A stretch of 64,000 nt of DNA, taken from contig JAURWE010000024.1 in NCBI GenBank assembly GCA_030655075.1, forward strand, positions 496,001-560,000. The letters run 5' to 3'. The position numbers were made by a program, and so were the translations under genes. This DNA comes from Pararhizobium sp. (lineage in GTDB: Bacteria; Pseudomonadota; Alphaproteobacteria; Rhizobiales; Rhizobiaceae). This document shows, piece after piece, positions 8,899 through 16,927 of this stretch. Within the stretch, counting starts at the first letter, position 1; every line of letters starts with the position of its first letter. A model generated the notes under the pieces. It made no database searches, had not been told where the DNA came from, and saw only the letters and a program-made list of their open reading frames with translations.

Positions 8899-9411
8899 AT
8901 GGCCGTCACAACAAGCGTTCTCAGCCCCCAGGCAAAAAACCAGGACATCGATATCGGCCTCAGCAAAGCCTATCGCCAGAGGATCTCCGAATCACTGTCG
9001 GATATCCTGGGCGACACCTACAAGCTCCTGATCAAGAGCCACATCTACCACTGGAATGTCGTCGGTCCGCTGTTCAAGCCGCTGCACGAGCTGACCGAAG
9101 ATCACTATAACACGCTGTTCAAGGCGACTGATGTCATTGCCGAGCGTATGCGGGCGCTGGGCCATCTGGCGCCTGAAAAGCTCGGCGAGGCCGCGCAATT
9201 TTCTCCAGCTGCCCGCGACGTCAATCATTCCAGCGCCGCCGACATGGTCGCCGATCTAATCGCCACCCATGAAAAGGCCGTGAAGAGCATGCGCAAGGCA
9301 GCGACCGACGCCGATGACAATGACGATCTGGTGACGGCCGACATGCTGACCGACCGGCTGACCTTCCATGAGAAGGCACTGTGGATGCTGCGCGCCATCA
9401 TGGCGCAGTAA
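8899..9411 (+). CDS. dps: Dps-family ferritin-like DNA-protection protein
   Basis: The 170-residue product has the Dps four-helix pattern. KSHIYHWNVVGPLFKPLHELTEDHY (residues about 47-71) contains the His and Asp/Glu side chains that form the ferroxidase site between subunits in the family, followed by DVIAERMRALG. The C-terminal helix is LTFHEKALWMLRAIM. Dps 12-mers oxidise and store iron and protect DNA from peroxide. GAGG lies 6 bases before the ATG at 8899, which decides that start over upstream in-frame ATGs at 8842 and 8893. It is followed by a 10-bp hairpin shared with the convergent Crp/Fnr gene. Confidence 0.93.
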   Translation: MAVTTSVLSPQAKNQDIDIGLSKAYRQRISESLSDILGDTYKLLIKSHIYHWNVVGPLFKPLHELTEDHYNTLFKATDVIAERMRALGHLAPEKLGEAAQFSPAARDVNHSSAADMVADLIATHEKAVKSMRKAATDADDNDDLVTADMLTDRLTFHEKALWMLRAIMAQ

Positions 9412-9418
9412 TTTTGAC

Positions 9419-9446
9419 CGAGCGGCGGCAGCCTGCCCGCCGCTCG
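9419..9446. terminator. Hairpin between convergent dps and Crp/Fnr genes
   Basis: Ten-base perfect arms (CGAGCGGCGG at 9419-9428 and CCGCCGCTCG at 9437-9446) enclose an 8-base loop. There is no clear T-run on either side, so it would be an atypical bidirectional terminator. Confidence 0.45.
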
Positions 9447-9461
9447 TCAGGATCGACGCTG

Positions 9462-10217
9462 TCAGATGAACGGACGCTTGCTTTCCTTGAAGCCTTCCCA
9501 GCCCGATAGTTGGCGCAGGCCCTTGTCATCGAGGATGTGACAACCCCGGTCGGCCCAGCGGATGAGCGTCTTTTCGGCAAGCTTCTTCAAGGTCTTGTTG
9601 GTATGCACGATCGACAGGCCGAGCGTATCTGCCACATGCTGCTGCGTCAGCGGCAGCGTCGCAGCGCCGTTCGGGAAAATGTTCAGCACCTTGCTGCGGT
9701 CGTAGAGAAAGGCCAGCAGATAGGCGGCCCGCTCCAGCGCCGAGCGGCGGCCGATGCTCAGGAGGTTCTCATCGAGCATGCGCTCTTCGCGCGAGGCGAT
9801 CCAGGTCAAGTCATAGGCCAGTTCCGCATGGTTGTGGAACACCGTCGGCAAGCGGTCGCGCTCGAAGACGCAGAGCGTCACCGGCGTCAGCGCCTCGATC
9901 GAATGCTGCATTTCGCCGAGCAGGCTGCCCTGCAGCCCGATCAAGTCGCCGGGCATGACATAGTTGAGGATCTGCCGGCGCCCGTCTTCAAGCATCTTGT
10001 AGCGGAAGGCCCAGCCGGACAGCACGGTGAACAGATGGGCGCTGTGCGAGCCTTCGACCAGCACGGTGGCGCCTGCATCGACGACCAGTTCGCCGGTCTT
10101 GAAGCGGGAGACGAAGCTGAGCTCTTCGGGTTTGAATTCGCGAAAATGCGGCAACGGCCGCAAGGGACATTGCTCGCAGGGGGTTTTTTGACTGTTGCGC
10201 GCATTCGGCTTCGACAT
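9462..10217 (-). CDS. Crp/Fnr-family transcriptional regulator
   Basis: The 251-residue protein has an N-terminal cyclic-nucleotide-binding-like beta roll (residues about 35-130, with FKTGELVVDAGATVLVEGSHSAHLFTVLSG). A C-terminal winged helix follows with the recognition-helix region LPLTQQHVADTLGLSIVHTNKTLKKL. Two cysteines (CEQC, residues 14-17) lie near the N-terminus, but the full cysteine set expected for an FNR iron-sulfur cluster is not evident. It resembles the many unassigned rhizobial Crp/Fnr regulators. It diverges from the SDR gene and may control it; no FNR box (TTGAT-N4-ATCAA) is found between them. Confidence 0.88.
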   Translation of the reverse strand: MSKPNARNSQKTPCEQCPLRPLPHFREFKPEELSFVSRFKTGELVVDAGATVLVEGSHSAHLFTVLSGWAFRYKMLEDGRRQILNYVMPGDLIGLQGSLLGEMQHSIEALTPVTLCVFERDRLPTVFHNHAELAYDLTWIASREERMLDENLLSIGRRSALERAAYLLAFLYDRSKVLNIFPNGAATLPLTQQHVADTLGLSIVHTNKTLKKLAEKTLIRWADRGCHILDDKGLRQLSGWEGFKESKRPFI

Positions 10218-10409
10218 GAGGAAGGGAAACGTCCTTTAAAACGGTCGTCGGTCAATCGGGTTTGAAATCTGTGGACACAAGACGGGCGAAGGATACCGGT
10301 AGCAAGGTGAGATGCCGCTTACAATCGCTGCTCCCATACGATCCGGTTGATCCGCCGCCGTCAATCGGCAATACCAGTAAACGCTTTTAAAAAACGAACG
10401 GACGACGTC

Positions 10410-11267
10410 ATGACGCATCCTGCATTTCAGCCCGGCCATGTGGCCGTCATCACCGGCGCCGCCTCGGGCATCGGCCTGGCGGCCGCCTTCCGCTTTGCCA
10501 GCCTCGGCCTCAAGATCGTGCTCGCCGACCTGCCGGACGAAGGCCTCAACAAGGCCGCCTCCGAAGTCGCCCGCCATACGGAAGGTGGCGCGGCCACTGT
10601 GCTGGCCGTGCCCACCGACGTCAGCGACCCGGAAGCATTGCGGGCGCTGGAAAAAGCTGCCGCAGACCGGTTCGGCCGCATCCATGTGCTGATGAACAAT
10701 GCTGGCATCCAGCCGGGCAGCAGCCTGTTTGGCCCGCAGAAAAACTGGGACGCCGTCTTCGGCGTCAATTTGTCCGGCCCGATCCAGGGCAGCCGCATCT
10801 TCGGCCCCGGCATGATCGCCCATGGCGAGCCCGGCCTGATCATCAACACCGGCTCGAAACAGGGCATCACCACCCCGCCCGGCGACCCCGCCTACAACGT
10901 CTCAAAGGCCGGCCTCAAAGCCTTTACCGAGGCCCTGCAGCACGAGCTGCGCAACACGCAGGGATGCAAGGTCAGCGCCCATCTGCTTATCCCCGGTTTC
11001 GTTTTCACAGGTCTGACCGCCAACGGCCGCACCGAGCAGCCGTCCGGCGCCTGGACACCGGCAGAGACTGTCGACTTCATGATGACGAGCCTGGAACGCG
11101 GCGATTTCTACATCCTCTGCCCCGACAACGACATCGACCGGCCGACCGACGAGAAACGCATTCTCTGGGCCGCCGGCGACATCGTCGAAAACCGCCCGCC
11201 GCTGTCGCGCTGGCATCCGGACTATGCCGATGCCTTCAAGGCCTTCCTCGAAAAGCCGCGACAGTGA
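10410..11267 (+). CDS. Short-chain dehydrogenase/reductase (SDR)
   Basis: This 285-residue classical SDR has the cofactor motif TGAASGIG (residues about 13-20), the NNAG motif (MNNAGIQPG), the catalytic Ser in INTGSKQG and the YNVSK active-site Tyr/Lys. An Asp after beta-2 (VLADLPDEG) suggests NAD rather than NADP preference. The C-terminal RPPLSRWHPDYADAF is common in SDRs annotated without known substrates. I start at 10410 because GGAC lies upstream and the Rossmann strand begins ten residues later. The substrate is unknown. Its neighbour, a VOC-hydrolase fusion, suggests a detoxification setting but does not prove it. Confidence 0.88.
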   Translation: MTHPAFQPGHVAVITGAASGIGLAAAFRFASLGLKIVLADLPDEGLNKAASEVARHTEGGAATVLAVPTDVSDPEALRALEKAAADRFGRIHVLMNNAGIQPGSSLFGPQKNWDAVFGVNLSGPIQGSRIFGPGMIAHGEPGLIINTGSKQGITTPPGDPAYNVSKAGLKAFTEALQHELRNTQGCKVSAHLLIPGFVFTGLTANGRTEQPSGAWTPAETVDFMMTSLERGDFYILCPDNDIDRPTDEKRILWAAGDIVENRPPLSRWHPDYADAFKAFLEKPRQ

Positions 11268-11380
11268 ACGGTTCCTTTTGTTAAGATGCGAAACGGTTGA
11301 CAATCATTCGCCGTTCATGGGGTAGCGCGCAGGTCCGTTTGCTGGTTCTCTCCCGGCCATATCAGAAAGGCCTGAAGACG

Positions 11381-12937
11381 ATGACAAGCGGCATCCATCA
11401 CATCACCCTCATCACCCGCAAGGTGCAGAAGAACGTCGACTTTTACGCCGGCTTTCTCGGCCTGCGGCTGGTCAAGCGCACGGCCGGCTTTGAAGATGCC
11501 AACCAGTTGCACCTGTTTTACGGCGACGCCGCCGGATCGCCCGGTTCGCTGGTCTCCTTCCTCGTCTGGGAGGATGGCGGACAGGGCCGCGTCGGCCATG
11601 GCCAGCCGAGCGAGATTGCCTTTGCGATCGCGCCCGATAGCATCGGCTTCTGGCTGACGCGGGCGCTGCAGCACAACGTGACGGCCAGCGGTCCGACGCA
11701 GGAATTCGGCGAGCCGGTTCTGCGCCTGAAAGACCCTGACGGTGTCATCGTCAAGCTGGTCGGCACCCAGGCGATCGCCGCGCTGTCCCTCTGGAGCGTC
11801 AAGGCTATTCCCGAGCACGACGCCATCCGCCGTCTGCGCGGCGCTACGGTGCTGACCGAAAAACCGCAGGAGACCGCCGCCTTCGTCGAGGAGCATTTCG
11901 GCTTTCACGAGAGCGCCCGCACCGACAGCATCCGCCGCCTGACTTCCACCTCTGGCGACACCATCGACGTGCGCGATGCCGGAGGTTTCTGGACCGCCGC
12001 ACCGGGCAGCGGCACGATCGACCACATCGCCTTCCGGGCACCCGACGAGGCGGCCGTCAACCGCGTCCGGGCCACGTTCGACGAGGGTGATTTCGGCACC
12101 GTGAACGCTCACGATCGCAAATATTTCTATTCGCTCTATGTCCGCGAACCGGGCGGCTCGCTGTTCGAGCTTGCCACCGACGGGCCGGGCATGGCCATCG
12201 ACGAATCCATGGACAGTCTTGGAACCGAGCTGTTCATCCCGACCCATTTCGCCAGCGATCCCGTTGCCGCCCGATTGATGCTGCCGCAATTCGCACTGCC
12301 AGGAGAAGACCGCATGACCGAACGAGACCTGCCTTTCGTCCACCGCTTCCACCATCCCGAAAAGCCCGACGGCCGCACCTTCGTGTTGCTGCACGGCACC
12401 GGCGGCAACGAGACGAGCCTGCTGCCGATGGGCAACCAGATCTCGCCGGACGCGACTCTGCTCAGCCTGCGGGGCCGCAGCACCGACGAGGGTTTCCCGC
12501 GCTGGTTCCGCCGCCTGACCGCCGTCACCTTCGACCAGCAGGATATTCTGGGCGAGGCCGAAGCCTTCGCCGCCTTCGTCGAAGGCGCAAAGACCGGCTA
12601 CGGCCTTGATCTCGAAAATACTGTGTTCCTCGGCTATTCCAACGGCGCCAACATGCTGGGCGCCGTCATGCTGCTGCACCCGGGCCTGATCCGCAATGCC
12701 GTGCTCTACCGGGCGATGACCGTGCTGGAAACACTTCCCAAGGCCGATCTGACGGGCACCAACGTGCTGATGACCACAGGCGCGCAGGACCCCTACGGCC
12801 GCTATGCACAATCGCTGGAAATGAACCTGACCGACGCCGGCGCCGCCGTCGAAAACAGCCTCCTCAACGCCGGCCACGAACTGACCCTACAGGATGTGAG
12901 CATCACCAAGACCTGGCTGACGAAAATCGGGATCTGA
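11381..12937 (+). CDS. Fusion of VOC ring-cleaving-dioxygenase-like protein and alpha/beta hydrolase (MhqO-MhqD type)
   Basis: The 518-residue product joins two enzymes that in Bacillus are separate genes of the hydroquinone/catechol stress response. Residues 1-300 form a two-module VOC fold (GIHHITLITRKVQKNVDFYAGFLG at the start, GTIDHIAFRAPDE in the second half, metal-type Glu in PGGSLFELATDGPG). Residues 312-518 form an alpha/beta hydrolase: oxyanion FVLLHGTGGNE, nucleophile GYSNGAN, acid GAQDPYG and final His in NAGHEL. At the junction AGGAG (12300-12304) precedes an in-frame ATG at 12314, so free hydrolase might also be made. The likely role is degradation of quinone-like electrophiles; the substrate is inferred. 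Confidence 0.87.
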   Translation: MTSGIHHITLITRKVQKNVDFYAGFLGLRLVKRTAGFEDANQLHLFYGDAAGSPGSLVSFLVWEDGGQGRVGHGQPSEIAFAIAPDSIGFWLTRALQHNVTASGPTQEFGEPVLRLKDPDGVIVKLVGTQAIAALSLWSVKAIPEHDAIRRLRGATVLTEKPQETAAFVEEHFGFHESARTDSIRRLTSTSGDTIDVRDAGGFWTAAPGSGTIDHIAFRAPDEAAVNRVRATFDEGDFGTVNAHDRKYFYSLYVREPGGSLFELATDGPGMAIDESMDSLGTELFIPTHFASDPVAARLMLPQFALPGEDRMTERDLPFVHRFHHPEKPDGRTFVLLHGTGGNETSLLPMGNQISPDATLLSLRGRSTDEGFPRWFRRLTAVTFDQQDILGEAEAFAAFVEGAKTGYGLDLENTVFLGYSNGANMLGAVMLLHPGLIRNAVLYRAMTVLETLPKADLTGTNVLMTTGAQDPYGRYAQSLEMNLTDAGAAVENSLLNAGHELTLQDVSITKTWLTKIGI

Positions 12938-12963
12938 GGCTGCCCGGTCTTTTTGTGCTCTGC

Positions 12964-12992
12964 TTGAAATCGATGCTCAATTGGGCTACATA
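12964..12992 (+). promoter_or_regulatory. Promoter of the toxin-antitoxin pair
   Basis: TTGAAA (12964-12969) and TACATA (12987-12992) are 17 bases apart, a good sigma-70 spacing, 28 bases before the antitoxin start. AAGGAG lies 7 bases before that start. Confidence 0.6.
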
Positions 12993-13019
12993 TCTCATCA
13001 GTCGATAAGGAGATGCGTT

Positions 13020-13322
13020 ATGACGACCAATGCCTATGTTCGTGTGCGCATCGATCCGGCGCTGAAGGAAGAGGCTGCTCTTGTATTGAACAGCCTTGGC
13101 CTCACCATCTCGGATGTGATGCGGATGACGCTGACGAGGATCGCCCGCGACAAGGAACTTCCGCTTGCGCTGGCGCGTCCGAACCTCCAAACGCTGGCGG
13201 CCATGGAAGAGGCACGGGCAATCAAGGCATCCCGCCGCAGCCGCTTTGAAACGGCTGGGGCGCTTTTCAACGCTCTTGATGCCAAAACGCCCGCAGCCAG
13301 GAAAAAAATGAATGCCGCCTAA
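13020..13322 (+). CDS. RelB/DinJ-family antitoxin
   Basis: The 100-residue protein has the ribbon-helix-helix start typical of RelB/DinJ (YVRVRIDPALKEEAALVLNSLGLTISDVMRMTLTRIARDKELP). That segment binds DNA as a dimer and autorepresses the operon. The C-terminal half is basic and helical and should wrap the toxin. AAGGAG precedes ATG 13020. Its last 11 bases overlap the toxin gene, as in coupled TA operons. Confidence 0.92.
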   Translation: MTTNAYVRVRIDPALKEEAALVLNSLGLTISDVMRMTLTRIARDKELPLALARPNLQTLAAMEEARAIKASRRSRFETAGALFNALDAKTPAARKKMNAA

Positions 13323-13647
13323 ACAGGGCGGAACCAAGCCCAAGGCATCAAAACGGGCATCGATCCCGCGAAGATCAGATTTCACAAAAGATTTCGAGAA
13401 GGACTGGCAGCGGCTCGAAAGAACGGGCCGCTACAATATGGCTAAGCTTAAAGAGGTGATGCTGCTGATTATCGCGAACGCCGCTCCCCTGCCGCCGGAG
13501 TGGAAGGATCATGAGCTAAGCGGCGACTGGGCCGAATACAGGGAATGCCACGTGGGCGGCGACTTTCTCCTGATTTATACGTTCGATGAAAAATACAATC
13601 TCGTTGTCTTTACCCGTGCCGGGACGCATACGGAGCTCTTTGACTAA
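13312..13647 (+). CDS. YafQ-family mRNA interferase toxin
   Basis: The 111-residue protein belongs to the RelE/YafQ superfamily: DFTKDFEKDWQRLERTG at the N-terminus, then PLPPEWKDHELSGDWAEYRECHVGGDFLLIYTFDE. YafQ toxins cut mRNA on the ribosome. The HEL and CHVGGDFLLIY positions match the catalytic surface, and a C-terminal His (GTHTELFD) occupies the place of the essential YafQ histidine. The first 20 residues are a basic extension (PKQGGTKPKASKRASIPRR), so translation could instead begin later, but no better start is seen. It follows the antitoxin with an 11-base overlap. Confidence 0.92.
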   Translation: MPPKQGGTKPKASKRASIPRRSDFTKDFEKDWQRLERTGRYNMAKLKEVMLLIIANAAPLPPEWKDHELSGDWAEYRECHVGGDFLLIYTFDEKYNLVVFTRAGTHTELFD

Positions 13648-13762
13648 CGTTCAGAAAAGCCCCCGTTTTGCCGGATATCCGCATAAGCGTTGCGAGGACA
13701 GACATATATGTACCGTGCTTCGGCGCAAGGTCCGGGATCGTGGCTTCGCTTATTCAGCTCCC

Positions 13763-14311
13763 TCACCCAACCGCCTCAGCAAAAGCCGCAACAAACCCCG
13801 ACAGCCGCTTGATCGTCGCCTCGTCGGTGAGGGTGCCGCTTTCATCGAACAGCGACGGCGCGTGCGGCAACATCAGGCGTTTGCCGGACCAGATGTCGGC
13901 GCCGAGCGTGTGGAGCACGGTCATCCAGGCGTTCTGGCTGAGGATCGTGCCGAAATTGCCGGGCGAGGCGCCGGCGATGGCGAAAGGTTTGCCGCCGAAG
14001 ACGCGGGCGATGTCGGAAGACGGGCGGCTCAGCCAGTCGATGGCGTTCTTGAAGACGCCGGGGATGGAATTGTTGTATTCGGGCGTGAACAGGATGACGC
14101 CATCGGCGGCGATGATCTGATCCTTCAACGTCTGCACCGCCACCGGAATGCCCTCGGCCGCTTCGACATCGCCATCGTAAAGCGGAATGCCGCGGATCGT
14201 GCCGGCGGTGAACGCGACATCCTCAGGCGCCAGCGCTTGCGCCGCGCGCAGCAGGGCCGAATTCAGCGAGCCCGCGCGCAGGCTGCCCGAGATGCCGATG
14301 AGTTTGGTCAT
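13763..14311 (-). CDS. NADPH-dependent FMN reductase (ChrR/azoreductase-type flavodoxin fold)
   Basis: This 182-residue flavoprotein begins KLIGISGSLRAGSLNSALLRAA, with the FMN-phosphate loop GSLRAGSLN. It contains the hallmark FTPEYNNSIPGVFKNAIDWLSR, followed by GKPFAIAGASPGNFGT. Relatives reduce quinones, azo dyes or chromate by two-electron transfer, avoiding radical formation. In Bacillus the comparable nitroreductase/azoreductase genes are co-regulated with MhqO/MhqD homologues, and here it lies between two MhqO-like genes. A shared function is inference. It is transcribed toward the toxin gene. Confidence 0.9.
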   Translation of the reverse strand: MTKLIGISGSLRAGSLNSALLRAAQALAPEDVAFTAGTIRGIPLYDGDVEAAEGIPVAVQTLKDQIIAADGVILFTPEYNNSIPGVFKNAIDWLSRPSSDIARVFGGKPFAIAGASPGNFGTILSQNAWMTVLHTLGADIWSGKRLMLPHAPSLFDESGTLTDEATIKRLSGFVAAFAEAVG

Positions 14312-14637
14312 GGGATGATGGTCTCCGATTGTGTGTCCGGTCTATTGAAGCGGGCGGTGCGGGAGAAGACAAGGGCGGAAAGGTGATCTACCTGCCTTGT
14401 ATCATAAAGAAAAACCCCCTCTGGCCGGTCGGCCATCTCCCCCACAAGGGGGGAGAGACCTGTGGTGACCTGATGAGGCGATGGCTGGCCTCCGAGCCCA
14501 GTCTGGGTTTGGTTCCGGAGCGGCTTGGAACTCCATTTGAACACTTGCTTTAAAGGCGGGAGAGACGGCGCAAGTTAGCCCCTCCCCCTTGTGGGGAGGG
14601 GTTCGGGGAGGGGTTTTACCCTCGCCCGATTTCCGAG
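14312..14637. other. Gene-free region with palindromic intergenic repeats
   Basis: I see no gene in this stretch. It contains two GC-rich palindromes: CTCCCCC-ACAA-GGGGGGAG (about 14439-14457) and CCCCTCCCCC-TTGT-GGGGAGGGG (about 14580-14602), followed by a second GGGGAGGGG copy. Similar units recur at 17950-18056, so they are members of a repeated element family, probably of the short palindromic type common in rhizobia. Confidence 0.6.
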
Positions 14638-15590
14638 CTACACCAGCGCCTTCAGCTTTGCCTCGATGGAGGCGCGTTTGGCTTCCAAGAAGGGTGGCAG
14701 CGACAGGCTTTCGCCGAGCGTTTCCATCGGCTCGTCGACGGCAAAGCCGGGTCCGTCCGTGGCGATTTCGAACAGGATGCCGTTCGGCTCGCGGAATAGA
14801 GCGAGCGGAAGTAGAAGCGTTCGACCTCGCCGCTCGACGGCAGGCGAAAGCCGCGCAGGCGCTCGGTCCACGCATGCAGGGCGTCCGTATCCGGTGCCCG
14901 AAAGGCAACGTGGTGCACGGCGCCGGCCCCCTGCTGCGCGACCGGAAGGCCCGGCTGTACCGCCACATGCAGCTCGGCTGCCGGACCGCCGTCGCCCATG
15001 GTGAAGACATGCACGTCGCCCTTGCCATCCGGCGACGGATAGGTGCGGGCCTCGACCATGTTCATCACATGGGTGAGCACGGCCTCCGTGTTGGTGATGT
15101 CGGGCACGCTCATGATGATCGGCCCGAGACCCCGGATCTGATGTTCGGCCGGAACGGGGCTGCGGTCCCAGGGGTTGGACGGCGTCTTGCCGCCATCGTC
15201 CACCAGCCGGAAGCGCTGGCCTTCGCCATCTTCGAATTCGAGCGAGACGCGGCCGTCGATGTCCTCGACGTCGCCGGCGGTGACATCGAGCTCGTCGAAC
15301 CGGGCCTTCCACCAGGCGACGCTCTCGGCGCTGCCGACGCGCAGGCCCGTGGCCGAGACGCTGTGCGTGCCCCGGCGTTCCCGGCCGACCGGCCAGTCGA
15401 AGAAGGTCAGGTCCGAGCCCGGCGATGCCTTGCCGTCGGCGTAGAACAGGTGGTAGGCGCTGGTGTCGTCCTGGTTGACGGTCTTCTTGACAAGGCGCAG
15501 GCCGAGCGTCTTTGTGTAGAATTTCAGGTTTTGCGGCGCGTTGGCGGTGATGGCCGTCAGGTGGTGGATGCCGGTCAGTTGCAGGGTCAT
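14638..15590 (-). pseudogene. VOC ring-cleaving dioxygenase (MhqO-like), frameshifted
   Basis: The first 260 codons encode a good two-module VOC dioxygenase: LTGIHHLTAITANAPQNLKFYTKTLG at the start and AGAVHHVAFRAPDT later. After ERFYFRSLY the frame is lost, and the conserved ending (REPNGILFEIATDGPGFAVDEP, then FLEAKRASIEAKLKALV) continues in another frame. Restoring one A near 14794-14796 (TAT TTC CGC GAG on the coding strand) repairs it and gives exactly 954 bases, 317 residues. The start at 15590 has GAGGAG upstream. It diverges from the LysR gene. It is either a true pseudogene losing the last metal-ligand Glu region, or a sequencing error in a short homopolymer. Confidence 0.85.
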
Positions 15591-15649
15591 GTCGGTCTCC
15601 TCTAGGGACTGAAATCGTTTCGGTGACCGGAATATGACCCTTCGCGATC

Positions 15650-15691
15650 GTTCGATAAAGGCCGCATCATGTGAACGCCGAGTTCGATAAA
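15650..15691. promoter_or_regulatory. Direct repeats, candidate LysR-type regulator sites
   Basis: The 10-mer GTTCGATAAA occurs twice, at 15650-15659 and 15682-15691, exactly 32 bases apart (three helical turns), in the 150-base region between the VOC dioxygenase gene and the divergent LysR gene. LysR-type proteins commonly bind two sites spaced by whole turns in such regions. Confidence 0.5.
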
Positions 15692-15740
15692 ACAGAACCA
15701 TGATCTGGCAGAATCGCCAGAGGGCCGCTAGCATGGTCGC

Positions 15741-16694
15741 ATGGACTGGCGCTTCGATGACATGGTGACGTTTCTGGACGTGCTGGAGACCGGCAGCATC
15801 ACGTTGTCGGCCGCCCGGCTGAACCTGTCGAAATCCGTGGTCAGCAAGCGCATATCCGATCTCGAACAGGCGCTCGGCGTGGCGCTGTTCCAGCGCTCGC
15901 CCCGCAAGCTGACGCCGACCGAGAGTGCGGGAGATTTCGCCGACCGCATCCGGCCGCTGATCCGCGACATCATCGACGCCGCCGACACCGTGTCCGAGCG
16001 CCAGAGCGGGCTGAAGGGCCGGTTGCGGATCGCCGCGCCGATGAGTTTCGGCACCATGTACCTGTCGCGCATCATCGCCGATTTCGCGCTTGCCCATCCG
16101 GACCTGCAGATCGCGGCCGATTTCGACGACCGCATGACCGACATCGTCCAGAGCGGCTTCGATGTCGGCATCCGCATCGGCGCGCTGAAGGATTCCAGCC
16201 TGATCGCCAAGAAACTCTGCACCGATCCGCGCGTCATCTGCTGCAGCCCGCACTATGCCGCCGCCAGGGGCCTGCCGAAAACGCTGGAAGACCTGCCCAA
16301 CTTCGACTGCCTTGACTACGCCAATGTCCATGCCGGCCAGATCTGGCAATTCGACAATCCGGCCGGCAAGGGTCCGCCGGTCTCGGTCGGAATGCACAGC
16401 CGCATCGTCGCCAACAATGGCGAGGCGATGCGCGACATGGCGATCGCCGGGCTCGGTCTCGTGCTGTTGCCGATGTTCATCTGCGCCGAGGCGCTCAGGG
16501 ACGGGCGGCTGATCCCCGTCCGGCTCGACGCCAAACCGTCGGCCTATACGATCCACGCCGTCTATCCGCCGACCCGGCATCTGCCGGCAAAAGTCCGCGC
16601 CTTCGTCGACCACCTCGCCCGCCACATCACCGACCCGCCGCTCTGGCGACTGGCGTCCGAGGGAGCACCATCGGGGGTGTCGCGCGACGCTTGA
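15741..16694 (+). CDS. LysR-family transcriptional regulator
   Basis: The 317-residue protein has the standard N-terminal winged helix (MVTFLDVLETGSITLSAARLNLSKSVVSKRISDLEQALGVALFQRSPRKLTPTESA). A periplasmic-binding-like effector domain follows from residue about 90 (LRIAAPMSFGTMYLSRIIADF). It is divergent from the frameshifted VOC dioxygenase and 1.4 kb from the FMN reductase, the usual arrangement for a regulator of its neighbour. Its effector would be an aromatic or quinone-like compound if the cluster assignment is right. CrgA/AaeR-like subfamily features are visible, but a specific name is not justified. Confidence 0.92.
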   Translation: MDWRFDDMVTFLDVLETGSITLSAARLNLSKSVVSKRISDLEQALGVALFQRSPRKLTPTESAGDFADRIRPLIRDIIDAADTVSERQSGLKGRLRIAAPMSFGTMYLSRIIADFALAHPDLQIAADFDDRMTDIVQSGFDVGIRIGALKDSSLIAKKLCTDPRVICCSPHYAAARGLPKTLEDLPNFDCLDYANVHAGQIWQFDNPAGKGPPVSVGMHSRIVANNGEAMRDMAIAGLGLVLLPMFICAEALRDGRLIPVRLDAKPSAYTIHAVYPPTRHLPAKVRAFVDHLARHITDPPLWRLASEGAPSGVSRDA

Positions 16695-16754
16695 GGTGGC
16701 AAGATTTCGAACATTTACGGAGGTACGGTGACCTTCGGCAAGCCACCCCTTCTC

Positions 16755-16892
16755 CCTCATTCTCGCCCTTGTGGCGGAAATCCAGCCGCGTCGCGTCGGC
16801 GGCGCGAAAGACAGTTCTTACGAGAACAAAAAAAGGTCGCTCACCGCGCCGACGCGCGGTGCTGGATTCCCGCCACAAGGGCGAGAATGAGG
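16755..16892. repeat. Large palindromic intergenic repeat (about 140 bp)
   Basis: Two 32-base arms (16755-16786 and 16861-16892) are inverted copies with one mismatch, beginning CCTCATTCTCGCCC and ending in the complement. Inside them a second pair of GC-rich arms (GCGTCGGCGGCG-like and CGCCGACGCG-like) flanks an A-rich centre (AACAAAAAAAGG). The whole can fold into a long cruciform or RNA hairpin. It resembles rhizobial mosaic palindromic elements (RIME-like) and is unrelated in sequence to the CCCTCCCC repeats nearby. Confidence 0.75.
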
Positions 16893-16927
16893 GGAGTGTG
16901 AGGACCACGCCGTCGCTTCACACCCTG

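Noticed and set aside
9462..10409. FNR-type oxygen regulator with anaerobox
   Set aside because: Only two N-terminal cysteines are close together and no TTGAT-N4-ATCAA site is found in the intergenic region, so I keep the call at Crp/Fnr family.
14652..16760. Very long minus-strand frame of about 700 codons
   Set aside because: Only its last half encodes the VOC dioxygenase, starting at 15590. The upstream half lies antisense to the LysR gene and has no coding features.
16627..16908. Frame through the large palindromic repeat
   Set aside because: Low-complexity reading caused by the inverted repeat; no start signal.
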